From Solimonas sp. K1W22B-7 (lineage in GTDB: Bacteria; Pseudomonadota; Gammaproteobacteria; Nevskiales; Nevskiaceae), in contig NZ_CP031704.1 of the NCBI RefSeq assembly GCF_003428335.1, forward strand, positions 1,178,001 to 1,242,000: a stretch of DNA of 64,000 bases, given 5' to 3'. Numbering within the stretch: the first letter of the stretch is position 1; each line of letters begins with the position of its first letter. Made by a program: the position numbers and the translations under genes. The notes under the pieces were generated by a model. That model saw nothing but the letters and a program-made list of their open reading frames with translations. It had not been told where the DNA came from and did not search any database. Of this stretch, positions 28,270 through 37,015 are shown in pieces.

Positions 28270-31200
28270 ATGACCATCCACGCCGCGCTGCACCACGTCA
28301 CAGCCTACCGCTATGACCGCCGGGTCGGCATGTCGCCGCAGATCATCCGCCTGCGCCCGGCGCCGCATTCGCGCACGCGGGTGCTGAGCTACTCGCTGAA
28401 GGTGGAGCCGCAGCCCAACTTCATCAACTGGCAGCAGGACCCGTTCAGCAACTGGCAGGCGCGCGTGGTGTTCCCCGACCAGGTGACCGAGTTCAAGGTC
28501 ACGGTCGACCTGGTCGCCGACATGGCGGTCTACAACCCCTTCGACTTCTTCGTCGAGCCCTCGGCGGAGCGCTATCCCTTCGAGTACGACGCCAGCCTGC
28601 GCCAGGACCTCGATCCTTTCCTGAAGCCGCTGCCGGCCGGGCCGCTGCTGCAGGCGCTGCTGGCGGAACTGCCGAAGGAGGCGCCGAACACGGTCAACTT
28701 CGTCGTCGACCTCAACCAGGCGCTGCAGCAGCGCATCGGCTACCTGATCCGCATGGAGCCGGGCGTGCAGACGCCGGAGGAAACCCTGGGCAAGGCCTCG
28801 GGTTCCTGCCGCGATTCCAGCTGGCTGCTGGTGCAGATGCTGCGCCATCTGGGCCTGGCGGCGCGCTTCGTCTCCGGCTACCTGATCCAGCTGACCCCGG
28901 ACGTGAAGTCGCTGGACGGCCCCAGCGGCACCGAGATCGACTTCACCGACCTGCACGCCTGGTGCGAGGTCTACGTCCCCGGTGCCGGCTGGATCGGCCT
29001 GGACCCCACCTCCGGCCTGCTGGCCGGCGAGGGTCACATCCCGCTCTGCGCCACCCCGGAGCCGCAGACCGCCGCGCCGATCACCGGCAGCGTCGACGAC
29101 TGCGAGGTCGAATTCGGCCACGAAATGAAGATCAGCCGGCTCTACGAGTCGGCACGGGTCACCAAGCCCTACACCGAGGAGCAGTGGCAGGAGGTCGACG
29201 CGCTGGGCGCGGCGGTCGATGCCCGGCTGGTGGCCGGCGACGTGCGCCTGACCATGGGCGGCGAGCCGACCTTCGTGTCGATCGACGACATGCAGGGCGC
29301 GGAATGGAACACCGCCGCGGTGGGGCCGGCCAAGGAGGCGCGCGCCTACGAGCTGGCGCTGCGCATGCGCAACCACTTCGCCCCGCAGGGCCTGCTGACC
29401 TACGGCCAGGGCAAGTGGTACCCCGGCGAGTCGCTGCCGCGCTGGGTCTATACCTTGTATTGGCGCCGTGACGGCCAGCCCACCTGGCGCCTGCCGCCGG
29501 CGCGCGCCGACAAGGTCAATCCGCCGACCAACGACGAGGCCAGGCAGTTCCTCGGCGCCCTGGCCGAGCGCCTGGAAGTGGACCCGCGCAACGTGCTCGA
29601 CGCCTACGAGGACACGCTTCATTACCTGGTGCGCGAGCGCAAGCTGCCGGTCAACGTCGATCCCACCGATGCACGACTGAAGGACGCCGAGGAGCGCGCG
29701 CGCATCCTGCAGGTGTTCGAGCGCGGCCTGGGCACACCGCGCGGCTTCGTGCTGCCGGTGCAGCGCTGGCAGGCCGAGGCGCGCTGGATGTCGGAGCGCT
29801 GGCAGGTCCGCACCGGCCGCCTGCTGCTGATCCCCGGCGACTCGCCGGTGGGCCTGCGCCTGCCGCTGGAATCCCTGCCCTGGCTGCCGGCCGCGGAACG
29901 GCCGCAGTTCATCCCCGCAGATCCCGGAGCGTTGCCGGCGCTGGGCGCCACCGACCCGCGGCGCCAGCCCTACCTGCAGCGCCACGGCGTCAAGGAAGAA
30001 GACCCGCAGCGCCGCCGCGCCGCGCAGCGCGTCACCCCGGAATCGCGCCAGCCGCCGCCGCGCCGCCATGGCAGCTACCTGCAGGGCGGCAACGTGCGCA
30101 CCGCGATGTCGGCGGAGTCGCGTGACGGCTTCATCAACCTGTTCCTGCCGCCGACCGAGCGCAGCGAGGACTTCCTCGACCTGATCGCGGCGATCGAGGA
30201 CGTGGCGGCCGAGACCGGGCTGCCGGTGCGCATCGAGGGCTACGGCCCGCCGGCCGATCCGCGCCTGGAGATCATCAGGATCACCCCCGACCCGGGCGTG
30301 ATCGAGGTCAACATCCACCCGGCGCACAACTGGGAGCAGCTGCGCGACAACACCCTGGCGATCTACGAGGAGGCGCGGCTGTCGCGCCTGACCACCGAGA
30401 AGTTCCTGATCGACGGCCGCGCGGTCGGCACCGGCGGCGGCAACCACGTGGTGGTGGGCGGCGCCACGCCGGCGGACTCGCCGTTCCTGCGCCGCCCCGA
30501 CGTGCTGGCCAGCCTGCTGCGCTACTGGCAGAACCATCCGGCGCTGTCCTACATGTTCTCGGGCCTGTTCATCGGCCCCACCTCGCAGCATCCGCGTATC
30601 GACGAGGCGCGCGACGGCCAGCTCTACGAGCTGGAGATCGCCCTGGCGCAGCTGCCGGCCAGGGGCGGCAGCGTGCCGCCCTGGCTGATCGACCGCGTGC
30701 TGCGCAACCTGCTGGTGGACCTCACCGGCAACACCCACCGCGCCGAGTTCTGCATCGACAAGCTCTACTCGCCGGACTCCGCCACCGGCCGTCTGGGCCT
30801 GGTCGAGCTGCGCGGTTTCGAGATGCCGCCGCATGCGCGCATGAGTCTGGTGCAGCAGCTGCTGGTGCGCGCGCTGATCGCGCGCTTCTGGAACGAGCCC
30901 TATACCCAGCCGCTGGTGCGCTGGGGCACGCAGCTGCAGGACCGCTGGCTGCTGCCGCATCACAACTGGGCCGATCTCTGCGACGTGGTCGACGACCTGC
31001 GCCGCGCCGGCTACCCGTTCGCGCGCGAGTGGTTCGCGCCGCATTTCGACTTCCGCTTCCCGATCCACGGCACGGTCACCCACGAGGGCGTCACCCTGGA
31101 ACTGCGCCAGGCCCTGGAAGCCTGGCCGGTGCTGGGCGAAGAGCCGGCCGGCGGCGCCACCGCGCGCTTCGTCGACTCCTCGATCGAGCGCCTGCAGGTC

Positions 31201-31602
31201 CGCGTGACCGGCATGACCGGCGAGCGGCACTACGTCACCTGCAACGGTCGCCGCCTGCCGCTGCAGCCCACTGGCACGCAAGGCGAGTTCGTCGCCGGCC
31301 TGCGCTACCGCGCCTGGCAGCCGGCGGCCTGCCTGCACCCGACGATCGGCGTGCACACGCCGCTGGTGCTGGACCTCTACGACACCTGGAACCGGCGCTC
31401 GGTCTCGGGCTGCACCTACCATGTCGCGCACCCGGCCGGCCGCAGCTACGAGACCTTCCCGGTCAACAGCTACGAAGCCGAGGCGCGGCGCCTGGCGCGC
31501 TTCGAGCCGCAGGGCCACCTGGCGGGCTGGTACGTGCCGCCGGTGGAGATGCCGAACCCCGAGTTCCCCTGGACCCTGGACCTGCGCCGCCCGCCGGGCT
31601 AG
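28270..31602 (+). CDS. Transglutaminase-like protein with DUF2126 domain
   Basis: An unusually long protein of 1110 residues. The N-terminal part is a bacterial transglutaminase-like cysteine-peptidase fold with an N-terminal beta region (HHVTAYRYDRRVGMSPQIIRL). Its triad is C180 in GSCRDSSW, H229 in LHAWCEVYV and D245 in GLDPTSG. From about residue 310 to the end is the large DUF2126 region (TMGGEPTFVSIDD, YGQGKWYPGESLPRW, GTGGGNHVVVGG). Such proteins usually sit with a circularly permuted ATP-grasp and an alpha-E gene, suggesting peptide synthesis and cleavage. No such partners are here, so it may act with genes elsewhere. Confidence 0.92.
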   Translation: MTIHAALHHVTAYRYDRRVGMSPQIIRLRPAPHSRTRVLSYSLKVEPQPNFINWQQDPFSNWQARVVFPDQVTEFKVTVDLVADMAVYNPFDFFVEPSAERYPFEYDASLRQDLDPFLKPLPAGPLLQALLAELPKEAPNTVNFVVDLNQALQQRIGYLIRMEPGVQTPEETLGKASGSCRDSSWLLVQMLRHLGLAARFVSGYLIQLTPDVKSLDGPSGTEIDFTDLHAWCEVYVPGAGWIGLDPTSGLLAGEGHIPLCATPEPQTAAPITGSVDDCEVEFGHEMKISRLYESARVTKPYTEEQWQEVDALGAAVDARLVAGDVRLTMGGEPTFVSIDDMQGAEWNTAAVGPAKEARAYELALRMRNHFAPQGLLTYGQGKWYPGESLPRWVYTLYWRRDGQPTWRLPPARADKVNPPTNDEARQFLGALAERLEVDPRNVLDAYEDTLHYLVRERKLPVNVDPTDARLKDAEERARILQVFERGLGTPRGFVLPVQRWQAEARWMSERWQVRTGRLLLIPGDSPVGLRLPLESLPWLPAAERPQFIPADPGALPALGATDPRRQPYLQRHGVKEEDPQRRRAAQRVTPESRQPPPRRHGSYLQGGNVRTAMSAESRDGFINLFLPPTERSEDFLDLIAAIEDVAAETGLPVRIEGYGPPADPRLEIIRITPDPGVIEVNIHPAHNWEQLRDNTLAIYEEARLSRLTTEKFLIDGRAVGTGGGNHVVVGGATPADSPFLRRPDVLASLLRYWQNHPALSYMFSGLFIGPTSQHPRIDEARDGQLYELEIALAQLPARGGSVPPWLIDRVLRNLLVDLTGNTHRAEFCIDKLYSPDSATGRLGLVELRGFEMPPHARMSLVQQLLVRALIARFWNEPYTQPLVRWGTQLQDRWLLPHHNWADLCDVVDDLRRAGYPFAREWFAPHFDFRFPIHGTVTHEGVTLELRQALEAWPVLGEEPAGGATARFVDSSIERLQVRVTGMTGERHYVTCNGRRLPLQPTGTQGEFVAGLRYRAWQPAACLHPTIGVHTPLVLDLYDTWNRRSVSGCTYHVAHPAGRSYETFPVNSYEAEARRLARFEPQGHLAGWYVPPVEMPNPEFPWTLDLRRPPG

Positions 31603-32693
31603 GGCCCCGGCACCACGGCCGGCACGCCCGGCAGACCGCGTGGCGAGTGGATGCCCTCCACCTGCTTCAGAAATTCATCGCGGCGCGTGCGCGGGTTGTA
31701 GAACTGCCGGTACCAGGTGCGCGCCTTGAGGAAGGGGCCGTCGCTGGGCAGGAACATGCCCTTGATGCAGGGACGCTTGTTCGCCCACACCTCGAAGTCC
31801 TGCGCGAAGGCGCCGAGGTGCCCTTGCTGGTAGGCGCGCGCCGCCTGCACGTCCGCCTCCGTCGCGACGCGGTTGCCCCCGGGTGATTTCACCAGCAGGC
31901 CATGCCATACCTGCACCAGGCCGTCGTCCACCGGCGTGTGCACGATGAAGATGATCGCCTCGAACAGGCCGGTCATGCGCGACAGCAATACCCCCGGACC
32001 GTGGTAGGCGGTGTCCGTGCGCAGCAGCGGGTTGCTGCCGTCCTTGTCGGCCAGGGCATCGCCGCGGGTCGTGCCGCCCTGGCGCTGGATCGCCAGGTGC
32101 CCACGGAACTCGTTCTCGAAGTATTGCGGCGTCGCGCCGTGGATCGGCCCCAGGTGGGCGGCATCGGCGATGTTGTCGACGATCTCCTGCGGGTGGCAGC
32201 GCAGCTGGCCGAGGTCGTCGAGCTGCCAGCGCACCCAGGACGGATCGTCCCATTCCTCCAGCCGCGGCGCCTGCCACTCCGGCGCGCCGCCTTCGGGATC
32301 GTGCCAGACGAAGATCGCACCCATGCGTTCCTCCACCGGCCAGCTCCGGATGCTGGCCGAGCGCGGGATGGGCTGGTCCGAGTAGGGAATCTGGTTGCAC
32401 TTGCCGTCGGGGCCGAAGCGCCAGCCGTGATACGGACAGCGGATGGAGTCGCCCTCGATGCTGCCGTCCTGCACGACGTAGGACGTGGTGTTGCGCGCCA
32501 GGTGCGTTCCCATGTGCGGGCAGTACGCATCCAGCAGCACCACCCGGCCGCCGCTGCCGCGATAGAGCGCGAAGTCCCGGCCGAAGAAGTGCAGGTCCAG
32601 CGGCTTGTTCGTCAGCTTCGCGGCATCGGCCACCATGAACCAGCCGCGCGGGTAGGTGAACTCGCCCAGCTCGTAGTCTTTCGTCGTCGCCAT
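31599..32693 (-). CDS. Rieske non-haem iron oxygenase, KshA/VanA-like terminal component
   Basis: A 364-residue oxygenase subunit. The Rieske domain has C58, H60 and C86, H89 (DAYCPHMGTHL and IRCPYHGWRFG). The mononuclear iron site shows DNIADAAHLGPIHG with H180 and H185. Spacing and sequence resemble 3-ketosteroid 9-alpha-hydroxylase KshA and vanillate-demethylase type oxygenases; the substrate is not proven. A separate reductase is required and is not in the window. Its stop shares CTAG with the convergent DUF2126 stop. A LysR gene is divergent and likely controls it. The ATG at 32693 follows CGGAGCGG. Confidence 0.9.
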   Translation of the reverse strand: MATTKDYELGEFTYPRGWFMVADAAKLTNKPLDLHFFGRDFALYRGSGGRVVLLDAYCPHMGTHLARNTTSYVVQDGSIEGDSIRCPYHGWRFGPDGKCNQIPYSDQPIPRSASIRSWPVEERMGAIFVWHDPEGGAPEWQAPRLEEWDDPSWVRWQLDDLGQLRCHPQEIVDNIADAAHLGPIHGATPQYFENEFRGHLAIQRQGGTTRGDALADKDGSNPLLRTDTAYHGPGVLLSRMTGLFEAIIFIVHTPVDDGLVQVWHGLLVKSPGGNRVATEADVQAARAYQQGHLGAFAQDFEVWANKRPCIKGMFLPSDGPFLKARTWYRQFYNPRTRRDEFLKQVEGIHSPRGLPGVPAVVPGP

Positions 32694-32768
32694 CGGTGCC
32701 GCTCCGGTGCCTGAGGTGGCAATGAAGCTAGCAACCGGCACACCGTGCGTAAACGTTTGTTTTCGCAC

Positions 32769-32783
32769 ATTTGCTGTGCAAAT
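32769..32783. promoter_or_regulatory. LysR-type T-N11-A palindrome
   Basis: ATTTGCTGTGCAAAT has 6-bp arms around TGT and contains T-N11-A, the classical LysR box. It lies 86 bp before the Rieske oxygenase gene start and 8 bp before the LysR gene start, fitting divergent activation and autorepression. Confidence 0.6.
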
Positions 32784-32791
32784 ATGCACGC

Positions 32792-33670
32792 ATGATCGAC
32801 TGGGACGACCTGCGCATCTTCCTCAACGCCGTGCGCAGCGGAAACTACACGGCCGCGTCCGAGCGGCTGAAGATCAACCGCACCACCGTCGGCCGCAGGG
32901 TCACCCGGCTCGAAGCGCAGCTGGGCAACTCCCTGTTCGAGCAGACCCTCAACGGCTACCGGCCGACCGCCTTCGGCCGCGCCGTGCTGGAAAGCGCGCA
33001 GCGCATCGAGCAGGAGGTCGAGGAACTGGCGGCGCGCCTCGCGGTGCTCGATACCCGCCTGGCCGGCACGGTGCGCGTCGCCACGCCCACCGAACTGGGC
33101 GACGAGTTCATGGCGGAGTTCGCGGCTTTCCGGGAACACTTTCCCGAGATCCACCTGGAGCTGACCCAGGCGCACGATCCGGTGGCCAGCCTGACCTCGC
33201 GCAAGGCCGACGTCGGCCTGTGCATCGCCCGCGAGGTGCCGGCGCATCTGCGCGGGGTCTCGGTCGGCCAGCTGCAGCGCGCGCTCTACGCGGCGCGCAG
33301 CTACCAGCGCCGGCTGGCGCGGCAACCGCAGCGGCGGCACCACGACTGGATCGGCTGGAGCAGGGACATGGCGAGCAGCCTGTCCGCCGACGCGAACGAC
33401 CTTGGGATTCCGCAGGACGAAGCCGTCGTCACCACGGTGAACTCCTGGAACTCGCTGAAGGAGGCGGTCCGCTGCGGCCTCGGCGTCAGCCACATGTGGT
33501 GCTTCAGCGCGGACAAGGACCGGCGCCTGCTGCGCCTGCGGGAGCCGGAGGCCCGGCTGGGCTCCGGCCTGTGGGTGCTGCTGCGCGAGGACGTGCCGCC
33601 GGACGCCTGCACCGAGTCGCTGCTGAAGTTCCTGGCGCCGCTGGTGCGGAAGCGGATCGCCGCCGCCTGA
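32792..33670 (+). CDS. LysR-family transcriptional regulator
   Basis: A 292-residue regulator. The N-terminal winged helix-turn-helix reads MIDWDDLRIFLNAVRSGNYT, then RTTVGRRVTRLEAQLGNSLFE. The C-terminal periplasmic-binding-like effector domain follows from about residue 90 and carries a short AAARGLARQ-type shape with a histidine-rich stretch. The ATG at 32792 gives the usual start immediately before the DNA-binding domain; an upstream ATG at 32771 falls inside the operator and is unlikely. It is divergent from the Rieske oxygenase and probably responds to that enzyme's substrate. Confidence 0.9.
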   Translation: MIDWDDLRIFLNAVRSGNYTAASERLKINRTTVGRRVTRLEAQLGNSLFEQTLNGYRPTAFGRAVLESAQRIEQEVEELAARLAVLDTRLAGTVRVATPTELGDEFMAEFAAFREHFPEIHLELTQAHDPVASLTSRKADVGLCIAREVPAHLRGVSVGQLQRALYAARSYQRRLARQPQRRHHDWIGWSRDMASSLSADANDLGIPQDEAVVTTVNSWNSLKEAVRCGLGVSHMWCFSADKDRRLLRLREPEARLGSGLWVLLREDVPPDACTESLLKFLAPLVRKRIAAA

Positions 33671-33726
33671 GACGGGAAACCCTGATCCCGCGGCGGCATA
33701 CTGCGTCCGTGGCGGCGGAGGTCGGC

Positions 33727-34431
33727 ATGCGGGACGGGGCAGGGCAGGGCAGTGCGCTGGAGCCATGGGCCTGGCTGACCGGCCTGTGGCCGCTGCTGGC
33801 GGTGCACGCCGCCCATGCCATCTCGCTGAACGCCGGCCTGGTGCCGGCCTGCCTTCCCTATGTCGAGGGCTGCACCTCGATCAGCCGCGCCGCGCGCCAG
33901 GGCGACGCCATCCTGCTGTTCCGCGCCATGATGCTGCCCTACGTCGGCCTGCTGGCGCTGTTCTGGCTGCTCAACGCGCGCTGGTGCGCGCTGCTGGCGC
34001 CGGGGCGGGTCAAGGCGCGCCGCGCGATGCTGGGCTGCGGCCTGGTCGGCGCAGTGTTCCTGGCGCTGTACGCCACCACCCTGGGCGTGGACGGTGACTT
34101 CTACCGCTGGCTGCGGCGCTACGGCATCAACCTCTACTTCTCGCTGACCGTGCTGGCGCAGATGTTCCTGATCGCCATCGCCAGCCGCGCCGAGGTCCTG
34201 GGGGCGGGGCTGCGCCGTGCCTTCCTGGTCCTGCTGGCGCTGCTGCTGGGCCTGGGTCTTGCCAGCCTGCCGCTGCAGTTCCTGCTGGAGGGACCGGCGC
34301 GGGACGCGCGCATGAACGCCCTGGAATGGCAGTACGCGCTGCTGATGGTGCTGGCGTATCCGCTGACGGGGCTGGCCTGGAGGCGTACGGGTTTCCAGGC
34401 CGGGTTCGGGATCGGAAAGGACTCCTTGTAG
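33727..34431 (+). CDS. Polytopic membrane protein, possibly Frag1/DRAM/Sfk1-like
   Basis: A 234-residue membrane protein with about six hydrophobic helices (LTGLWPLLAVHAAHAISLNAG, MLPYVGLLALFWLLN, MLGCGLVGAVFLALYATTLG, and three more). A luminal segment PYVEGCTSISRAARQGDAILLF after the first helix recalls the Frag1/DRAM/Sfk1 (CWH43 N-terminal) family, but the match is only by eye. The stop codon TAG at 34429-34431 lies inside the following palindromic repeat, so the repeat may have cut or fixed the C-terminus. Confidence 0.65.
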   Translation: MRDGAGQGSALEPWAWLTGLWPLLAVHAAHAISLNAGLVPACLPYVEGCTSISRAARQGDAILLFRAMMLPYVGLLALFWLLNARWCALLAPGRVKARRAMLGCGLVGAVFLALYATTLGVDGDFYRWLRRYGINLYFSLTVLAQMFLIAIASRAEVLGAGLRRAFLVLLALLLGLGLASLPLQFLLEGPARDARMNALEWQYALLMVLAYPLTGLAWRRTGFQAGFGIGKDSL

Positions 34432-34500
34432 GAGCGGCTGTTAGCCGCGAGGGAGGCTAGCCCGATCACCGGCAGATCGCGGCTAACAGCCGCTCCTACA
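34427..34500. repeat. Perfect 24-bp inverted repeat, second TGTAGGAGCGGCTG copy
   Basis: Arms at 34427-34450 and 34477-34500 are exact reverse complements and match the element at 21368-21441 arm for arm. The left arm overlaps the stop codon of the membrane-protein gene. It separates that gene from the flagellar block. Confidence 0.88.
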
Positions 34501-34635
34501 ACGGAGAACCGTCACGCGGTGCCGCAGAAACGCCCGCCGGGTTTCCGGCGTGGCGTCTGCGAGGACCCCGACAGCTTTCCGTCTCCCGATCCGCAAGTGA
34601 TTGTCCTTGCTGGGATTTGTACAGCCGAAAAGCCA

Positions 34636-34650
34636 TGGCACATGGCTTGT
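34636..34650 (+). promoter_or_regulatory. Sigma-54-type promoter candidate before fliL
   Basis: TGGCAC-N5-TTGT keeps the GG at -24 and the correct spacing, but the expected GC at -12 is GT. Start of transcription would be near 34662, 20 bp before the fliL ATG. Sigma-54 control of middle flagellar genes is usual in Pseudomonas- and Xanthomonas-like bacteria. Confidence 0.5.
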
Positions 34651-34681
34651 ATCCATGCCTGCGTCCACAGGAGCAACAGGC

Positions 34682-35209
34682 ATGTCGGCAGCCGCGAAAA
34701 CAGCAGACGATGGTGATACCCCGGGGACGGCCGCCGCGCCGCCCAAGGCCAGGTCGCCGGTCCTGATCATGATCGTGGCGGTGCTGTTCTCGGCCGCCGC
34801 CAGCGGTGGCGCCGCATTCTGGTTCTCCAGCCATGGCGCCGCGCCTGCCGCCGCCCACGGTGAAGAGGCCAGTAAGGAAGAGCCCAAGGCACCGGCGCAG
34901 TACCTGGCGCTGGAGCCGTCTTTCGTCGTCAATCTCGAAGACCAGGACGCCTCGCGCTTCCTGCAGGTGGAAGTCCAGGTGATGGCGCGCGATGCCGCGG
35001 TGCTGGAGGCGGTCAAGCTGCACCAGCCGCGCATCCGCAACGCCCTGCTGCTGCTGATGGGCCAGCAGAAGACCGCGCAGATTTCCGACCGCGCCGGCAA
35101 GGAGAAGCTGCAGGCCGCCGTGCTCGCGGAAATCCAGAAGATCCTCAAGGACGAAACCGGCAAGCCCGGTGTCGAGGCCGTCTACTTCACCAGCTTCGTG
35201 ACCCAATGA
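34682..35209 (+). CDS. fliL: Flagellar basal body-associated protein FliL
   Basis: A 175-residue inner-membrane protein. After an Ala/Pro-rich cytoplasmic start comes one transmembrane helix at about 26-48 (SPVLIMIVAVLFSAAASGG). The periplasmic FliL domain (LALEPSFVVNLEDQDASRFLQVEVQVMARD) ends with GKPGVEAVYFTSFVTQ. FliL rings surround stator units and strengthen motor torque. The ATG at 34682 follows AGGAG; an ATG at 34655 is an alternative. It heads an operon whose next gene overlaps by 4 nt. Confidence 0.92.
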   Translation: MSAAAKTADDGDTPGTAAAPPKARSPVLIMIVAVLFSAAASGGAAFWFSSHGAAPAAAHGEEASKEEPKAPAQYLALEPSFVVNLEDQDASRFLQVEVQVMARDAAVLEAVKLHQPRIRNALLLLMGQQKTAQISDRAGKEKLQAAVLAEIQKILKDETGKPGVEAVYFTSFVTQ

Positions 35210-36186
35210 GCCGCGACCTCCTGTCACAAGACGAAATCGACGCACTGCTGCACGGCGTCGACAGCGGCGCGGTCGATACCGAGCCCGCTCCCGCCGCGCC
35301 CGGCGAGGCGCGTCCCTTCAACTTCGGCTCGCAGGACCGCATCGTGCGCGGCCGCATGCCGACGCTGGAGATGATCAACGAGCGCTTCGCGCGCCTGTTC
35401 CGCATCTCCCTGTTCAACATGCTGCGGCGCACGCCGGAGCTGTCCGTTGCCGGCATCGAGATGGTCAAGTTCAGCGAATACACGCACTCGCTGTTCGTGC
35501 CCACCAGCCTCAACCTGATCCGCGTCAAGCCGCTGCGCGGTACCGCGCTGTTCATCTTCGAGCCGCGCCTGGTGTTCACCGTGGTCGACAACTTCTTCGG
35601 CGGCGACGGCAAGCTCGCCACCAAGATCGAGGGCCGCGAGTTCACGCCCACCGAGATGCGCGTGATCCAGCTGCTGCTGCGCCAGGCCTTCGCCGACCTG
35701 CAGGAGGCCTGGTCGCCGGTGATGCCGCTGGAGTTCGAGTACCTGAACTCCGAGGTCAATCCGCATTTCGCCAACATCGTCTCGCCCAGCGAGATCGTGG
35801 TGGTCTGCAAGTTCAAGATCGAGCTGGAGGGCGGCAGCGGACACCTGCACGTGACCCTGCCGTACTCGATGCTGGAGCCGATCCGCGAACAGCTCGATGC
35901 CGGCATGCAGTCCGACCGCGTCGAGAAGGACGAGCGCTGGTCGCAGTCGCTGCGCGAGCAGATCAAGGACACCGAGCTGGAATGCGAGACCGAGCTGGTC
36001 CGCACGCAGATCAGCCTGCGCCAGCTGATGAACCTCAAGGCCGGCGACGTCATCCCCATCAACATGCCCAAGGTGCTGGAGCTCTGCGTCGAGAAGCTGC
36101 CGCTGTTCCGCGGCACCCTCGGTGTCGCCAACGGCCACCACGCGCTGCAGATCACCGAAACCATCCGTCGCCCCAGCTTCCACTAG
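35206..36186 (+). CDS. fliM: Flagellar motor switch protein FliM
   Basis: A 326-residue C-ring protein. The N-terminal CheY-P-binding segment is present (LLSQDEIDALLHGVD). The CheC-like middle domain includes FNFGSQDRIVRGRMPTLEMINERFARLF, and the C-terminal SpoA domain resembles FliN (TQISLRQLMNLKAGDVIPI). It links CheY signalling to rotor switching. It overlaps fliL by 4 nt. Nothing is missing. Confidence 0.97.
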   Translation: MSRDLLSQDEIDALLHGVDSGAVDTEPAPAAPGEARPFNFGSQDRIVRGRMPTLEMINERFARLFRISLFNMLRRTPELSVAGIEMVKFSEYTHSLFVPTSLNLIRVKPLRGTALFIFEPRLVFTVVDNFFGGDGKLATKIEGREFTPTEMRVIQLLLRQAFADLQEAWSPVMPLEFEYLNSEVNPHFANIVSPSEIVVVCKFKIELEGGSGHLHVTLPYSMLEPIREQLDAGMQSDRVEKDERWSQSLREQIKDTELECETELVRTQISLRQLMNLKAGDVIPINMPKVLELCVEKLPLFRGTLGVANGHHALQITETIRRPSFH

Positions 36187-36193
36187 AGCCCCC

Positions 36194-36532
36194 ATGAACA
36201 CGACCCCCAACAGCAACACGGCAGCCGGCAAGACCATCGACGCCGGCGAAAGCCACCCGGCCCACACCGGCGACTTCAACCTCGACGTGATCCTCGACGT
36301 GTCGGTGACGCTGTCGATGGAAGTGGGCCGCGCGCGCGTGCCGATCCGCAACCTGCTGCAGCTCAACCAGGGCTCGGTGGTGGAGCTGGAACGCGCCGCC
36401 GGCGAACCGCTGGACGTCTACGCCAACGGCACCCTGATCGCCCACGGCGAGGTGGTGGTGGTCAACGAGAAGTTCGGCATCCGCCTGACCGACGTGGTCA
36501 GCCCGGCCGAACGCATCCGCAAGCTGAAGTAA
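36194..36532 (+). CDS. fliN: Flagellar motor switch protein FliN
   Basis: A 112-residue C-ring subunit. A variable N-terminus of about 40 residues precedes the SpoA domain: VILDVSVTLSMEVGRARVPIRNLLQLNQGSVVEL, then ANGTLIAHGEVVVVNEKFGIRLTDV. It forms the bottom of the rotor and docks the export ATPase complex. The ATG at 36194 is the only start that avoids overlap with the fliM coding end. Confidence 0.95.
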   Translation: MNTTPNSNTAAGKTIDAGESHPAHTGDFNLDVILDVSVTLSMEVGRARVPIRNLLQLNQGSVVELERAAGEPLDVYANGTLIAHGEVVVVNEKFGIRLTDVVSPAERIRKLK

Positions 36533-36538
36533 GGCCGC

Positions 36539-37015
36539 ATGCAAGCCGACACCCGTCCCACGCCGGTGACGCTGACCGTGGCGGAAGCTCCGGCCGCCGC
36601 GCCGGCCGCGCCGCTCACCGGCAAGCCGATGCTGCTGGCCGGCACCGCGCCTTCGTACTCCGGTACCGGCAGCAGCCTGGCCTCGATGGCCGGCAGCCTG
36701 GTGCTGGTGCTGGGATTGATCTTCGTCTTCGCCTGGCTGATGCGCCGCGTGCAGGGCCTGCGCCCCGCCGGCGGCAGCACGCTGCGTATCGAGGGCGGCC
36801 TGCAGGTGGGCGCGAAGGAGCGCGTGGTGGTGCTGCAGGCCGGCGATACCCGCCTGCTGCTGGGCGTCACCGCCGGCAGCATCTCCGTGCTGCACCGCCT
36901 GTCCGACGCCGGCGCGACGCTGGCCGTGGAAGAAGGCCAGCCCGAAGCGGCGCTGCCGCCGTCGTTCCAGCAGGCCTTTGGCGAACAGCTCGACAAGCTG
37001 CTGGGGCGCAAGTGA
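36539..37015 (+). CDS. fliO: Flagellar biosynthetic protein FliO
   Basis: A 158-residue export-gate assembly protein. It has an Ala/Pro-rich periplasmic N-terminus, one membrane helix at about 43-63 (SLASMAGSLVLVLGLIFVFAWLMRRVQG), and a cytoplasmic FliO domain (LRIEGGLQVGAKERVVVLQAGDTRLLLGV). FliO helps build the FliP ring. It lies 6 bp after fliN, and its stop overlaps the fliP start by one base. Confidence 0.92.
   Translation: MQADTRPTPVTLTVAEAPAAAPAAPLTGKPMLLAGTAPSYSGTGSSLASMAGSLVLVLGLIFVFAWLMRRVQGLRPAGGSTLRIEGGLQVGAKERVVVLQAGDTRLLLGVTAGSISVLHRLSDAGATLAVEEGQPEAALPPSFQQAFGEQLDKLLGRK

Noticed and set aside
28216-31518. 1100-residue minus-strand frame opposite the transglutaminase gene
   Set aside because: Shadow frame; low-complexity Ala/Gln/His/Val composition and no ribosome-binding site or family motif.
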